Origin: Mangifera indica
Taxonomy: Eukaryota > Streptophyta > Magnoliopsida > Sapindales > Anacardiaceae
Assembly: GCF_011075055.1 (NCBI RefSeq)
Contig: NC_058149.1
Location: 14,142,449 to 14,206,448 of the forward strand
Length of the DNA: 64,000 nt
Direction: 5' to 3'
The first letter of the stretch is position 1, and each line of letters begins with the position of its first letter. Shown here piece by piece: positions 1 through 10,599 of the stretch. The position numbers and the translations under genes are program-made. The notes below the pieces were generated by a model. The model saw only the letters and a list, made by a program, of their open reading frames with translations. It did no database searches and was not told the origin of the DNA.

Positions 1-115
1 TTCTTCCATTTCATTATGCTATGGAATGAAATAAATAATAAATGTATTATGGGATGAGATCAGCAGTAGCTTCCTTTGAATTCTCACTAATTGCAATTAT
101 ACATATTAACTGCAG

Positions 116-1380
116 CCGTCATAGTGAGCTTAGTAGTGCTTGCAATAATTGGTGTTATCTCTTACAAATGTGCAAAGAAAACAAGGAGAGCGATTGTTCA
201 GGATTTGCGAACAGCTGTTGCTGCATCAAACAACACGCCCCAACACCATGTGATTCCTGTTTGGGTGGTTACTGCTCCCGCCATGGAGAATTTCCTCCAG
301 GAAATGGCAAAGGAGAAGCCTGTCAGATTCACCGCACAGCAGCTATTTTCTTTCACAAATAATTACTCAACTAGATTGGGTTCTGGAGGTTTTGGGTCAG
401 TCTACAAGGGTCAGTTCCCAAATGGAGTGATGATTGCAGTAAAGGTTCTTAAGTGGAGTGCAGACAGAAGAGCTGAAGATGAGCAATTCATGGCAGAAAT
501 CCGCACAATAGGAAGAACTTACCATATAAATCTTGTTAGACTTTATGGTTTTTGCCATGATCAATACATGAGCGCACTTGTGTACGAGTACCTGGAAAAT
601 GGATCCCTGGATCAGTACTTATTCAAAGATGAAAAAGAAATCGAATGGGAGAAGTTACTTGAAATCGCCATAGGGACAGCCAGGGGTTTAGCATATTTAC
701 ATGAAGAATGCGGGCAAAGAATAATTCATTATGACATAAAGCCTGGAAATATTCTCCTGGACAGAAACTTCGTTCCAAAATTGGGTGATTTCGGACTTGC
801 AAAACTTTGCAACAGAGACAGCACACATGTAACACTTACAGGATATAGGGGAACCCCTGGCTATTCAGCACCAGAATTTCTGTTAAAGAATCACCCAATA
901 ACATATAAATGTGATGTTTATAGCTTTGGGATGGTGTTGTTTGAGATAATCGGTAGGCGAAAAAATGCAATTGTTGGTTCTTCCGCTTCTGATGATAGCC
1001 TTAATTGGTTTCCGAAACATGTTTGGGAAAAATATGAGAAAGATGAACTGGCTACAATGACAGCAGCTCGTGGGATTGAAGAGAAAGACCAAGAGAAAGC
1101 AGAGAGAATGAGTAAGGTGGCATTGTGGTGTGTTCAAGATTCACCACCGGCAAGGCCACCAATGAGTGCAGTGGTCAAGATGTTGGAGGGAGAAGTGGAG
1201 GTTGTGCCACCTCCAAAGCCATTTCAGTATTTGTTTTCAGTAGGAATGGCTCAACTTCAGCCAATAGAATCCGCAGAAGATTCAAGTTATACGACAACGG
1301 AAGAAAGTCAGTCTCGGTGGTACAAGGAGAACACTCCAATCATGGCCAAGTATGAAATACAGATGGCTAGTTCTGCATAA
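116..1380 (+). CDS. LRK10L-type membrane kinase, large exon only (gene cut by window edge)
   Basis: Probable transmembrane Ser/Thr kinase of the LRK10L / rust-resistance Lr10-like group, acting at the plasma membrane. The exon opens after the acceptor CTGCAG at 110-115. Positions 1-115 match the intron of the intact paralogue at 5149, so the short first exon lies left of the window. Visible in order: a hydrophobic membrane segment (VIVSLVVLAIIGVIS), a basic juxtamembrane stretch (KCAKKTRR), the glycine loop LGSGGFGSVYKG, the catalytic lysine in IAVKVLK, the catalytic loop HYDIKPGNILL, DFGLAK, and GTPGYSAPE. The stop is TAA after ...QMASSA. HYD in place of HRD makes it a non-RD kinase, a class often tied to immune signalling (family knowledge). 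The upstream TTG at 91 is intronic and is not the start. About 420 residues are encoded here. Confidence 0.88.
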
Positions 1381-1575
1381 TAACTAAGCCATTGGTGCAG
1401 GACAAAGCTGATCCTATTATTTTAAAGCTCTTATTTAAGAAAAAAATGTGTTATTGAAATGATAATTCTGTTGAGGCTAAATCAATTTAGATAACTTGTT
1501 TTCGGTTATTCCCATTGAAAGTTATTCTTATTCTGATCTTCAACACTTGTAATTTTTAACAGATTTTAACTAGAA

Positions 1576-3493
1576 ATGGCATCATATCTCAGTCCACCAC
1601 CTAGCTCAGATGATGAAATTGAGGAAGGCATGTGTAGATTTTCTTACATTTCTTTATGCTATGGAAAATAAATGTATTATGGGACGAGATCAACTGTGGC
1701 TTCCTTTGAATTCTCACAATTTGAAATTATACATATGAAATGCAGCCGTCCTGCTGAGCTTGGCAGTGCTTACATTAATTGGTATTTTCTCTTAAAAATG
1801 TGCTAAGAAAGCAAAGAAAGTGATTGTTCAACGTTTGCGAGCAGTTGCTTCTCATCAAACTGCACACCCCAACATGTGGTTCCAGTTTGGGAGGTTACTG
1901 CTCCCACCATGGAGAATTTCCTCCAGGAAATGGCAAAGGAGAAGCCTGTCAGATTCACCACACAGCAGCTATTTTCTTTCACAAATAATTACTCGACTAG
2001 GTTGGGTCCTGGAGGTTTTGGGTCAGTCTACAAGGGTCAGTTTCCAAATGGAGTGATGATTTCTGTAAAGTTTCCTAAGTGGAGTGTAGACAGAAGGGCT
2101 GAAGATGAGCAATTCATGGCAAAAACTGGTACAATTGGAAGAACTTACCATATAAATCTTGATAGACTTTACGGTTTTTGCCATGACCAATATATGAGTG
2201 CACTTGTGTACGAGTTCCTTGAAAATGGATCGCTAGATCAGTACTTATTCAAAGAGGAAAAAGAAATTGAATGGGAGAAGTTACACGAAATCGCCATAGG
2301 GACAGCGAGGGGTTTAGCATATTTACATGAAGAATGTCCGCAAAGAATAATTCATTATGACATAAAGCCTGGAAATATTCTCCTGGACGAAAATTTCTTT
2401 CCTAACAGAGACAGCACACATGCTACACTCACAGGATATAGAGGAACCCCTGGCTATTCAGCACCAGAATTTTCGTTAATAAATCACCCAATAACACATA
2501 AATGCGATGTTTATAGTTTTGGGATGGTGTTGTTTGAGATAATTGGTAGGCAAAGAAATGCAATTGTTGGTTCTGCACCTTGTAATGACAGTCTTGATTG
2601 GTTTCCAAAACATGTCTGGGAAAAAAATGAGAAAGATGAATTGGGTGCAATGATAGTAACTTGTGGGATTGAAGAGAAAGATCAAGAGAAAGCAGAGAGA
2701 ATGTGTAAGGTGGCATTGTGGTGTAGCGTATAGTCTTCCTCTGGCCTCGTTGTCTCTATCGATCTCACAAGTCTCTCTGGTATAGGCAAGGGCTCATCTG
2801 TGAATGAATCCATTTAGAGGGTTGCGCTAGGGCTTCTCTCCTTTAGCCATGGCTGCGCTCCTTGTCTTTGCTGATTCCTTCGTGTTGATCCCTCTTCTTT
2901 TCATTCGTTTTTATTTTCTGTTTCAATATGGCCTCTGTTTTTTTTTATGAAATAAATGCCTGTTCTATTGTCCAACAAAAACCTAATGCCACCCCTGGTA
3001 GTTCCGGCGGAGCTTACCACGGCCGTTATGGCTCTCGCGAAGCACGAGGATTTTGATTAACACGCTATTGGCTGCCGACAAAGAGCTGAGTGATCGCCTA
3101 GTACAACTGGTGGTGGACTCTAGAAAGGTGCTCCATAGCAGGATGCTGGCTTCAGGGGCGGAGTCTCTGTTGGCTGATGCGGGAAGGGAAGGCTCTCTGC
3201 TGAGCAGGCGTCCCAGTGTCAAAACAAAATATATAATATGGAGTGTTCAAGATTCACCACCAGCAGGGCCACCAATGAGTGTAGTGGTCAAGATGTTGGA
3301 GGGAGGAGTGGAGGTTGGGCCACCCCCGAAGCCATTTCAGTATTTGTTTTCAGTAGGAATGGCTCAGCTTCAGCCAATAGAAACTGCAGAAGTTTCAAGT
3401 TATACAAGTAGTGAAGAAAGCCAGTCTCAGTATTACAAGGAGAACACTCCAATCATGGCCAAGTATGAATTGCAGATGACTAGTTCTGCATAA
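1576..3493 (+). pseudogene. Decayed LRK10L-type kinase copy with DFG deletion and 0.5-kb insertion
   Basis: Second member of the tandem array, broken in several independent ways. The first exon starts at ATG 1576 but runs straight into intron-like sequence after about 20 codons, so its 3' half and donor are gone. The large exon (acceptor about 1745) has an in-frame stop where paralogues read SYKC (near 1795) and a small frame-changing loss near 1860. Kinase homology continues from about 1876 (GPGGFGSVYKG, HYDIKPGNILL). An in-frame 33-bp deletion at about 2405 has removed the eleven residues KLGDFGLAKLC, including the Mg-binding DFG. At 2725 foreign DNA interrupts the codons after ALWC, and homology resumes at 3245 and ends at the family stop at 3491-3493. 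It starts only 195 bp after the stop of the upstream copy and seems to lack its own promoter. An active kinase is not expected. Confidence 0.9.
2725..3244. mobile_element. About 520-bp insertion inside the kinase pseudogene, type unknown
   Basis: Paralogues read directly across this point (TGGTGT then GTTCAAG). Here 520 bp of richer-GC DNA separates them. The left flank TGGTGT and the right flank TGGAGT could be an imperfect target duplication. The left half ends with an AATAAA-like signal (ATGAAATAAATG, about 2948) and a short A run (CAACAAAAACC), like a processed transcript end. The right half has an open stretch (about 3053-3230) rich in charged residues (LLAADKELSDRLVQLVV) that I cannot assign. 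No terminal inverted repeats were seen. A retroelement fragment is the best guess. Confidence 0.55.
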
Positions 3494-4161
3494 TAACTAA
3501 GCCATTGATGCCCCAAAAGGACAAAGCTGATCCTGTTATTTTGAAGTTCTTATTTCTTGAAATATGAGTGGTTCGATAGATAATTCCATTGAAGTTAAAT
3601 CATTTAGATGTAAGGCAAAACATATTGTTATAATCAAAATTAGAATTTATATGTACTTTTTTAACAGTTGTTCCCAAAAACTGAATCTATTAGATTGGTT
3701 TTTAAATTTTCAGATTTAATTCAATTTGGATCATTTTGTTCATAGGTTCTGCCTGTATAAGTTGAATCTTAAACTACCCTAGTTCAACTAGTAGCCATAT
3801 TGGAATTTGTAAAAGCTTCGAATTAGCAAATTATGAATATTGTGTGCACACTCTATGCATTATGTGATCAGATTCTGCAATGAGTCCTTTTACTTTAATG
3901 TTTTTTGTCGTTTTGGGAGTTTATTCCTTGTTGTCTGTGCAGGGTATTTAAACCTTCCTTCTTCTTCGATTTGTTTGAACTGCGATTATTATGTTTTTGA
4001 GCTGAATCTTGTGCTGGTTTCCATTTTTAAAAAAAAGATAAGAATGAGTTGTTCTGGAACTGTTTAAAGACATAATCTGCAGAGATTTTGTCTGTTCTGA
4101 GTAGAAAAACAGAATTTCTGCAAATAAAAGTTGAGTATTTTCAAGTGAAGACAGTCATTCA
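3494..4161. other. Intergenic, 3' flank of kinase pseudogene
   Basis: The first about 120 bp resemble the 3' untranslated region of the other copies (ACTAAGCCATTG, GACAAAGCTGATCC). The remainder is AT-rich and has no gene I can support; the open stretch near 3840-4067 has no recognisable content. Confidence 0.5.
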
Positions 4162-4245
4162 CACTGGTACAAGGAGACCACTCCAATCGTGGCCAAAAAT
4201 GAAATCCATATGGCTAGTTATGTATGATAACTAAGCCAGTAGTGC
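4162..4245 (+). pseudogene. Relict C-terminal tail of another kinase copy
   Basis: This short stretch reads HWYKETTPIVAKNEIHMASY followed by a stop. It matches the family's last residues (WYKENTPIMAKYEIQMASS) and continues into the shared 3' UTR words ACTAAGCC and GTGCC. No kinase domain precedes it, so it is the last remnant of a deleted tandem copy. Confidence 0.85.
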
Positions 4246-5148
4246 CCAACATAACAGAGTTCATTGTATTATGGAAAAACCCTAATTGTAAAAAAAGTCT
4301 TTATGATTTTGTAATCCATTATAATCAATAACTAATGAACTAATATATTCAGAAATGTTCATATCATTTTACCTCCTTATCCAAAAAGAGATTTGTCGTC
4401 ATAGTAGAGATATTGAGTCAAATCCATATTTTGAATCTTCAGTCAGCTCAATTTAAAATTCGGGGCACAATTTTACAGCAAAGTATATAAAAAAGTGTGA
4501 CTATTATTTTTTTTTTTTCTAGTTGACTCAGATAGAATCATCTTTGGGTTCACACCCTAATTTAATACTAAAATGATTCCAAAATTAGAATGATGGATGA
4601 CCTACACAGGACAATAGTGACGCTACTTCCGTGCATGGTTTGCATCAAAAAAAATCTTTGAATAATGTAGTTGAGGTTTTGACTTCTCTTCATAATAGTC
4701 ATCGGGTTCTTGATTATGAAAGCTAGTCGAAATTTCTTCAGTCAATCCTGACAGCCTGCACAGAATTTTCAAAATATTTTCACGCGGTTGCTTGACCAAT
4801 AATTAATCACTTGACTTCATCCTTAACAAATACAAATAAAATAACATGATCAGGCAAAACTTTTCGGAGCTCTGAAAACTTCTGCTGCAGTGCCTTTTAT
4901 TCAGGCTGACTCAGGTTTTGGTAGAGGTGAGCACTTTCATTTATCCTCTTTACCTCTTACTGTCATTTTTTTTTCATTTCGATTTAACAAGACTTCAGGA
5001 AACTGGAGAGCAGAAAAAAGGATTATTTGCAAGAGGTTTTTGCGTCTTTGATTTGTTTAGAAGCAAGGATTTTCTGGGTTATATTCATTCTGTGTTATTC
5101 TTTTTCTGACTTTCAAAATTTATAATTTTTAACAGGTTTTTACTAGAA
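4246..5148 (+). promoter_or_regulatory. Upstream region and leader intron of the kinase at 5149
   Basis: AT-rich promoter DNA followed by a likely 5' leader. A donor-like GAG|GTGAGC lies at about 4926, and the acceptor TTTTTAACAG lies about 13 bp before the ATG at 5149. A similar AACAG acceptor just upstream of the ATG occurs in the pseudogene (about 1562) and in the kinase at 7852 (ATAACAG, about 7837). This suggests the family has an intron in its leader. The exact transcript start is not visible. Confidence 0.45.
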
Positions 5149-6631
5149 ATGGCTTCATTTTTCAATCCACCTCCCCCAGATACGCCAGATTTCGATGAAT
5201 CTCTGAAAAATGCCAACAAAACCTTCAGTACTTGGGCAATCATCTGTAATTTTTCTTCCATTTCAGTATGCTATGGAATGATATAAATAATATATGTTGA
5301 TGGGATGATATCAGCAGTAGCTTTGTCTGAATTCTCACAATTTGAAATTACATCTATGAACTGCAGCCGTCGTATTGAGCTTGGCAGTGCTTGCAGTAAT
5401 TGGTTTTATCTCTTACAAATGTGCAAAGAGAGCAAGGAAAGTGATTGTTCAGGATTTACAAACAGTTGCGGCTGCATCAAACAACACGCCCCAACAACAT
5501 GTGATTCCAGTTTGGGAGGTTACTGGTCCAACAATGGAGAATTTCCTCCAGGAAATGGCAAAGGAGAAGCCTGTCAGATTCTCCGCACAGCAGCTATTTT
5601 CTTTCACAAATAATTACTCTAACAGGTTGGGTTCCGGAGGTTTTGGGGCTGTCTACAAGGGTCAGTTTCCTAATGGAGTGATGATTGCAGTAAAGGTTCT
5701 TAAGTGGAGTGCAGACAGAAAAGCTGAAGATGAACAATTCATGGCAGAAATTGGTACAATTGGAAGAACTTACCATATAAATCTGGTTAGACTTTATGGT
5801 TTTTGCCATGACCAACATATGAGTGCACTTGTGTATGAGTACCTGGAAAATGGATCCCTGGATCAGTACTTATTCAAAGAGAAAAAAGAGATTGAATGGG
5901 AGAAGTTACACGAAATTGCCATAGGGACAGCCAGGGGTTTAGCCTATTTACATGAAGAATGTCAGCAAAGAATCATTCATTATGATATAAAGCCTGGAAA
6001 TATTCTCCTGGACGGAAACTTCTTTCCTAAAGTGGGTGATTTCGGACTCGCAAAACTTTGCAATAGAGACAGCACACATGTTACACTCACAGGATATAGA
6101 GGAACTCCTGGCTATTCAGCACCAGAATTTCTGTTAAAGAACCACCCAATAACACATAAATGCGATGTTTATAGCTTTGGGATGGTGTTATTTGAGATAA
6201 TTGGTAGACGAAGAAATGCAGTCGTTGGTTCTTCACCTTCTGATGACAGTCTTGATTGGTTTCCGAAGCATGTTTGGGAAAAATATGAGAAAGATGAACT
6301 GGGTGCAATGACAATAACTTGTGGGATTGAAGAGAAAGACCGAGAGAAAGCAGAGAGAATGAGTAAGGTGGCATTGTGGTGTGTCCAAGATTCACCAGAG
6401 ACAAGGCCACCAATGAATGCAGTGGTGAAGATGTTGGAGGGAGGAGTGGACATTGTGCCACCTCCAAAACCATTTCAGTATTTGTTCTCTTTAGGGATGG
6501 CTCAGCTTCATTCAACAGAAACTACAGAAGGTTCAGGTTACACAGCAAACGAAGAAAGTCGGTCTCGGTGGTACAAGGAGAACACTCCAATCATGGCCAA
6601 GTACGAAATACAGATGGCTAGTTCTACATAA
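5149..6631 (+). CDS. LRK10L-type non-RD membrane kinase, intact (2 exons)
   Basis: Complete gene with exons 5149-5245 and 5367-6631, giving 453 residues in frame. Exon 1 encodes a short N-terminus of about 32 residues, proline-rich at first (MASFFNPPPPDTPDF) and ending TWAII. Exon 2 continues with a membrane segment (VVLSLAVLAVIGFIS), a basic stop-transfer KCAKRARK, then a full kinase: LGSGGFGAVYKG, IAVKVLK, HYDIKPGNILL, DFGLAK, GTPGYSAPE, VYSFGMVLFEII. The C-terminal tail ends WYKENTPIMAKYEIQMASST. There is no GUB_WAK or other ectodomain of the kind usual in LRK10L receptors, so it may act as a co-kinase or need a partner for sensing (inference). It is a member of a head-to-tail array. The start was chosen because exon 1 splices in frame and is conserved with the neighbouring copies. 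Confidence 0.9.
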
Positions 6632-7851
6632 GAACTAAGCCATTGGTGCTCCAAAAGGACAAAGCTTAAATTAATATAGTTAGATAACTTGTTTTCCTTA
6701 TGTTTCATGTGTATGGCAAATCATATTGTTATAATCAAATTATAATTTCTATGTGTTATTTTAATAGTCAATTCAATCTGCTTTTGATGGATCTTCCCAG
6801 GAAAAGAATCAATTAGATTGGTTTTTAAAATTTTAGATTTAATTAAATATGGATCACTTACTCATAGGTTCAACCCAGATAGGTTGAATCTTAAACATTT
6901 CATTTGTCATTGTAGCTAAAGAAGTATGCTGAGGTTCATGGTTAAAGGAAAAAGAACAAGTAATTCTGCAATTTTGAGAAAATATTTCATTCTTTTTTGG
7001 GCTGAAAAGTAACTTTTTGCTGCTCGTGCTTCATTTTGATTTACAGAGGCTCTAAAATTGTAACTCTAAGATTCAGCTCAAGAAAAGGCTCAACTACAAC
7101 CCTGTGAGAAGGCAAGTTAATAAACTGTATAGGAAATTTCCTGGAAGCTGAGAGGCTATCCTACAAAACCTTGAGTAAATTGACTCACTAAGAAATGAGA
7201 TGCAAGCATTCTTTTCCAGTACATTATTTTGTTCTCCAGGTTTCTGCCTAATAGTCTCTTGCATAATCTGTCTAAACCATTATTCTAACTCACAAAAAAT
7301 ATTACTTATAAAGCAACATTTTTGGACCCAGACCAGGCCTTGACCCAGTCAATGTTTTGGTTAAGGTCTTTCCCAATCTGATCGATCACATTGATCACGT
7401 ATAATGAACTATACTTGTGACATGTAGTATGGTGCATTCTCTGTCGACCCAACAATTGCAAAATTTTTCATATTCCTTACCAGAGTTTCAAAACCATGCT
7501 TAAAAGTTGACTTGGTCCTTTCTTTATAAATGAAATTGTCTTAAACTTTGAATTTTCTGTTTACCGTGTTGAATTAAAATAAGTTGTTGAAATGTTTTTC
7601 AGTGTAAATATCAATGAATCCTCTAACGAAACTTCCCCCGCAGATTTTTCTATTTAACAGGCCTTTAGCAGAATGAAGAACAAGAATAAAGAATAAAAAA
7701 TTGCAGTCTTCTCCGTCTTTTGTTCAGAAGCAAAGAGTTGTCAGACAAAGTCAGGTATTCTCCAGGCACATGATGCCCTTTGTTTGTTTATTTATTTTCT
7801 TCTTCTTCTGATCTTGAACTTTTTTATCTGATAACAGAACCTTAAAAAGCA
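6632..7851. promoter_or_regulatory. Intergenic spacer and upstream region of the kinase at 7852
   Basis: The left part is the 3' flank of the upstream kinase, sharing words with the 3' flank at 3494. The right part precedes the next kinase and ends with a probable leader intron: a donor-like GTCAG|GTATTC near 7752 and the acceptor ATAACAG near 7837. No open frame of note was seen. Confidence 0.4.
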
Positions 7852-9275
7852 ATGGCTGATCCAACTATGGACAAATTCATGAATGGCGTCACGGTTGTGA
7901 CAATCATCTGTAAGTTACTGTGATATGAAATCCGATAAGATTTTAATTTATAGCTCTGTTGACTGATATTACTCATAAATTCTCACCATTTATTTGAAAT
8001 GGGATTACTGCAGCCGTTGTTTCAAGCTTGGTTGGGCTTGCAATAATTGGTTTTATTGCTTATAAATGCGCAAAGAATGGCAGAAAAGTGATTGTGCAAG
8101 ATTTACAAACAGTGGTCACTGCGGCAAGAAATAACAAACCGCACAACCCGGTTCCAGTTTGGGAAGTTTCTGCTCCCACCATGGAGAATTTCCTCCAGGA
8201 AATAGCAAAGGAGAAGCCTGTCAGATTCACAGCACAGCAGATATACTCTTTCACAAATAATTACTCAACCAAGCTGGGTTCCGGAGGTTTTGGGGCAGTC
8301 TACAAGGGTCAGTTTCCCAATGGAGTGAAGATTGCAGTAAAAGTTCTTAACCGGAATGTTGACAGAAAAGCTGAAGATAAGCAATTCATGGCAGAAATTG
8401 GTACAATAGGAAGAACTTACCATATAAATCTTGTTAGACTCTATGGTTTTTGCCATGATCAATATATGTGCGCACTTGTGTATGAGTTCCTGGAAAATGG
8501 ATCCCTGGATAAGTACTTATTTAAAGAGGAAAAAGAAATTGAATGGGATAAGTTACACGAAATCGCCATCGGGACAGCCAAGGGTTTAGCATATTTACAT
8601 GAAGAATGTCAGCAGAGAATCATTCATTACGATATAAAGCCTGGAAATATTCTCCTGGATGGAAATTTCTTTCCAAAAGTGGGTGATTTCGGACTCGCAA
8701 AACTTGGCAATAGAGACAAAACACATGTTACACTCACAGGATATAGAGGAACTCCAGGCTATTCAGCACCAGAATTTATGCTAAAGAATCACCCAATAAC
8801 ACATAAATGCGATGTTTATAGTTTCGGAATGGTGTTGTTCGAGATAATTGGTAGGCGAAGAAATGCAACTGTTCATTCTTTGAATTCTGATGAAAGCCTT
8901 GATTGGTTTCCGAAACATGTTTGGGAAAGATACGAGAAAGATGAATTGGGTGCAATGGCAGTAACTTGTGGGATTGAAGAGAAAGATCGTGAGAAAGCAG
9001 AGAGAATGAGCAAGGTGGCATTGTGGTGTGCTCAAGACTCACCAGCGGCAAGGCCACGGATGAGTGCAGTGGTGAAGATGTTGGAGGGAGGAGTGGAGAT
9101 TTTGCCCCCTCCGAAGCCATTTCAGTATTTGATCTCAGTAGGAATGGCTCAGCTTCAGCCATTAGAGACTGGTTCAAGTCATTCCACAAGTACTGAAGGA
9201 ACTGGGTCACGGTGGTATAAAGAAAACACTCCCATTATGGCCAAGTATGGAATCCAGATGGCTAGTTCTGTATAA
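7852..9275 (+). CDS. LRK10L-type non-RD membrane kinase, intact (2 exons)
   Basis: Complete gene with exons 7852-7909 and 8014-9275, giving 439 residues. Exon 1 is shorter than in the neighbour and unlike it in sequence (MADPTMDKFMNGVTVVTII). It leads into the membrane segment VVSSLVGLAIIGFIAYKCA. The kinase has LGSGGFGAVYKG, IAVKVLN, HYDIKPGNILL, DFGLAKLGN, GTPGYSAPE, and the tail WYKENTPIMAKYGIQMASSV. All catalytic positions are present except that the HRD arginine is tyrosine (non-RD). The ectodomain is at most about 20 residues with no signal peptide, so N-out topology would depend on the membrane segment alone. It is part of the tandem array and is expected to share substrates with its neighbours (inference). 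Confidence 0.9.
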
Positions 9276-10599
9276 TAACTGAGTTTAATGCTCCATATAT
9301 ATTTTATTTTTTGTTTGGATTAAATTGTCGAATTGCTAGTAGCAATTGCATTTTTTTAGCCTTTGGATTCCATTTTTACCCAACAAAAAAGCCCAAGCTT
9401 TGTATAGAACTTAATAATGGTCTTGTTCTGGCACAAACTAACTTGAGTTAATATTGGCATGTAGCATATGGCCATCTATGTCAATGAATTTGTCTTTAAA
9501 CTTAAACTTGTTTACTTGTAATTTGCTTAGTGTCAATGCCAATGAAGGTAATAAATTACTTAATAATTCCATAACTAATGACAATTTTCTAGCTATTGTT
9601 GGATTCAAGTCAAGACTACTTTAAAAAAAAGTTTACTCACATTCAGTTTGAATTCAAAAGGTTTAGTTCAAATTCACAATAATTCATTAGAATAATCATC
9701 AAAGAAAAAAGAAAAATTATCAAAAGAGAAAAAGAATCACTAAAGAAAAAAAAAAAACGTTGAAAAAAATAAAACCTCTAAAAAAGATGAAAATTTAGTG
9801 AAGATAAATTTATTAACTATTTTTTAACCATTCAATTAAGTAAAACTAAAGTTATTCTAACTCGAGTTAGACTCTTTCAAGTCAAATGTCATCTTTACCT
9901 ATTAACTATAATGTTACAGTTAAGAATGATAGAAAAGAAGGATCCGTAATCAAATCAGTCAACAAATAATTTTGCAGGGAACTTACTTGTTTCAACGCAG
10001 ATCAATCAAATAATACTTACAAAATATTTCAACTTCTAATAAAATACATTGAATGACTTGGAGTACCTTATTCACCTAAGCAAGAGCCGACATATTGACT
10101 TGTTTTTAAGTGAGTACACTTGGATTCCCAATATAATTTTAGGCTGGCTACTCTTGTTTTTATTATATCTGCTGCAGATCGAGCACTTTGTTCTTCCTTT
10201 GACCCATTTTGGGTCAAGAAAGCCTCCTTTTACACCATGTCACAGATTTATGACCGAGCCTCCTCCTCCTTTGACTGCAACTACACAAAGCGGATCGAAA
10301 AGATCCACCTCTCTGACAAGCATCTGTAAGTCATTAAGCATAAAGAGAGAGCATATGACTTGACTTTGATGAAAAACTATAACATTTTCAATGATTTTTA
10401 ATTAAATTTTGATGGTTTCGTAGTGTTAATTGGGCCAAAGAACTATTTTTCACTCAAGTCTAGATATATTTTTAAAGTTATATTTATAGGGTTTAAAAAA
10501 CCAAGGTTCTATTCAATCATTTAAAATTTTACTTAAGGTTAAAAATAAAATGGTTATTTAATAAAAAATTTAAAAAAATTAAAATTTTATAACAAGAAT
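9276..10599. other. AT-rich spacer, no supported gene
   Basis: 3' flank of the kinase, then AT-rich DNA. An open stretch at about 10133-10326 follows an acceptor-like TTTTAG (10127-10132) and ends at a donor-like CATCT|GTAAGT. It might be an old exon, but I recognise nothing in its translation, so it is noted only. Confidence 0.4.

Noticed and set aside
91..115. Apparent start of the first kinase at a TTG codon (position 91)
   Set aside because: The codon is TTG, and positions 1-115 match the intron of the intact paralogue; the acceptor CTGCAG at 110-115 gives the true exon start.
42..362. Open frame overlapping the first kinase in another frame
   Set aside because: It is a shadow of the kinase exon; the same shadow occurs in the paralogue at 5305-5613.
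10049..10363. Open frames that could be an ectodomain exon of the truncated kinase
   Set aside because: The acceptor- and donor-like edges are suggestive, but the translation has no cysteine pattern or family motif that I recognise.
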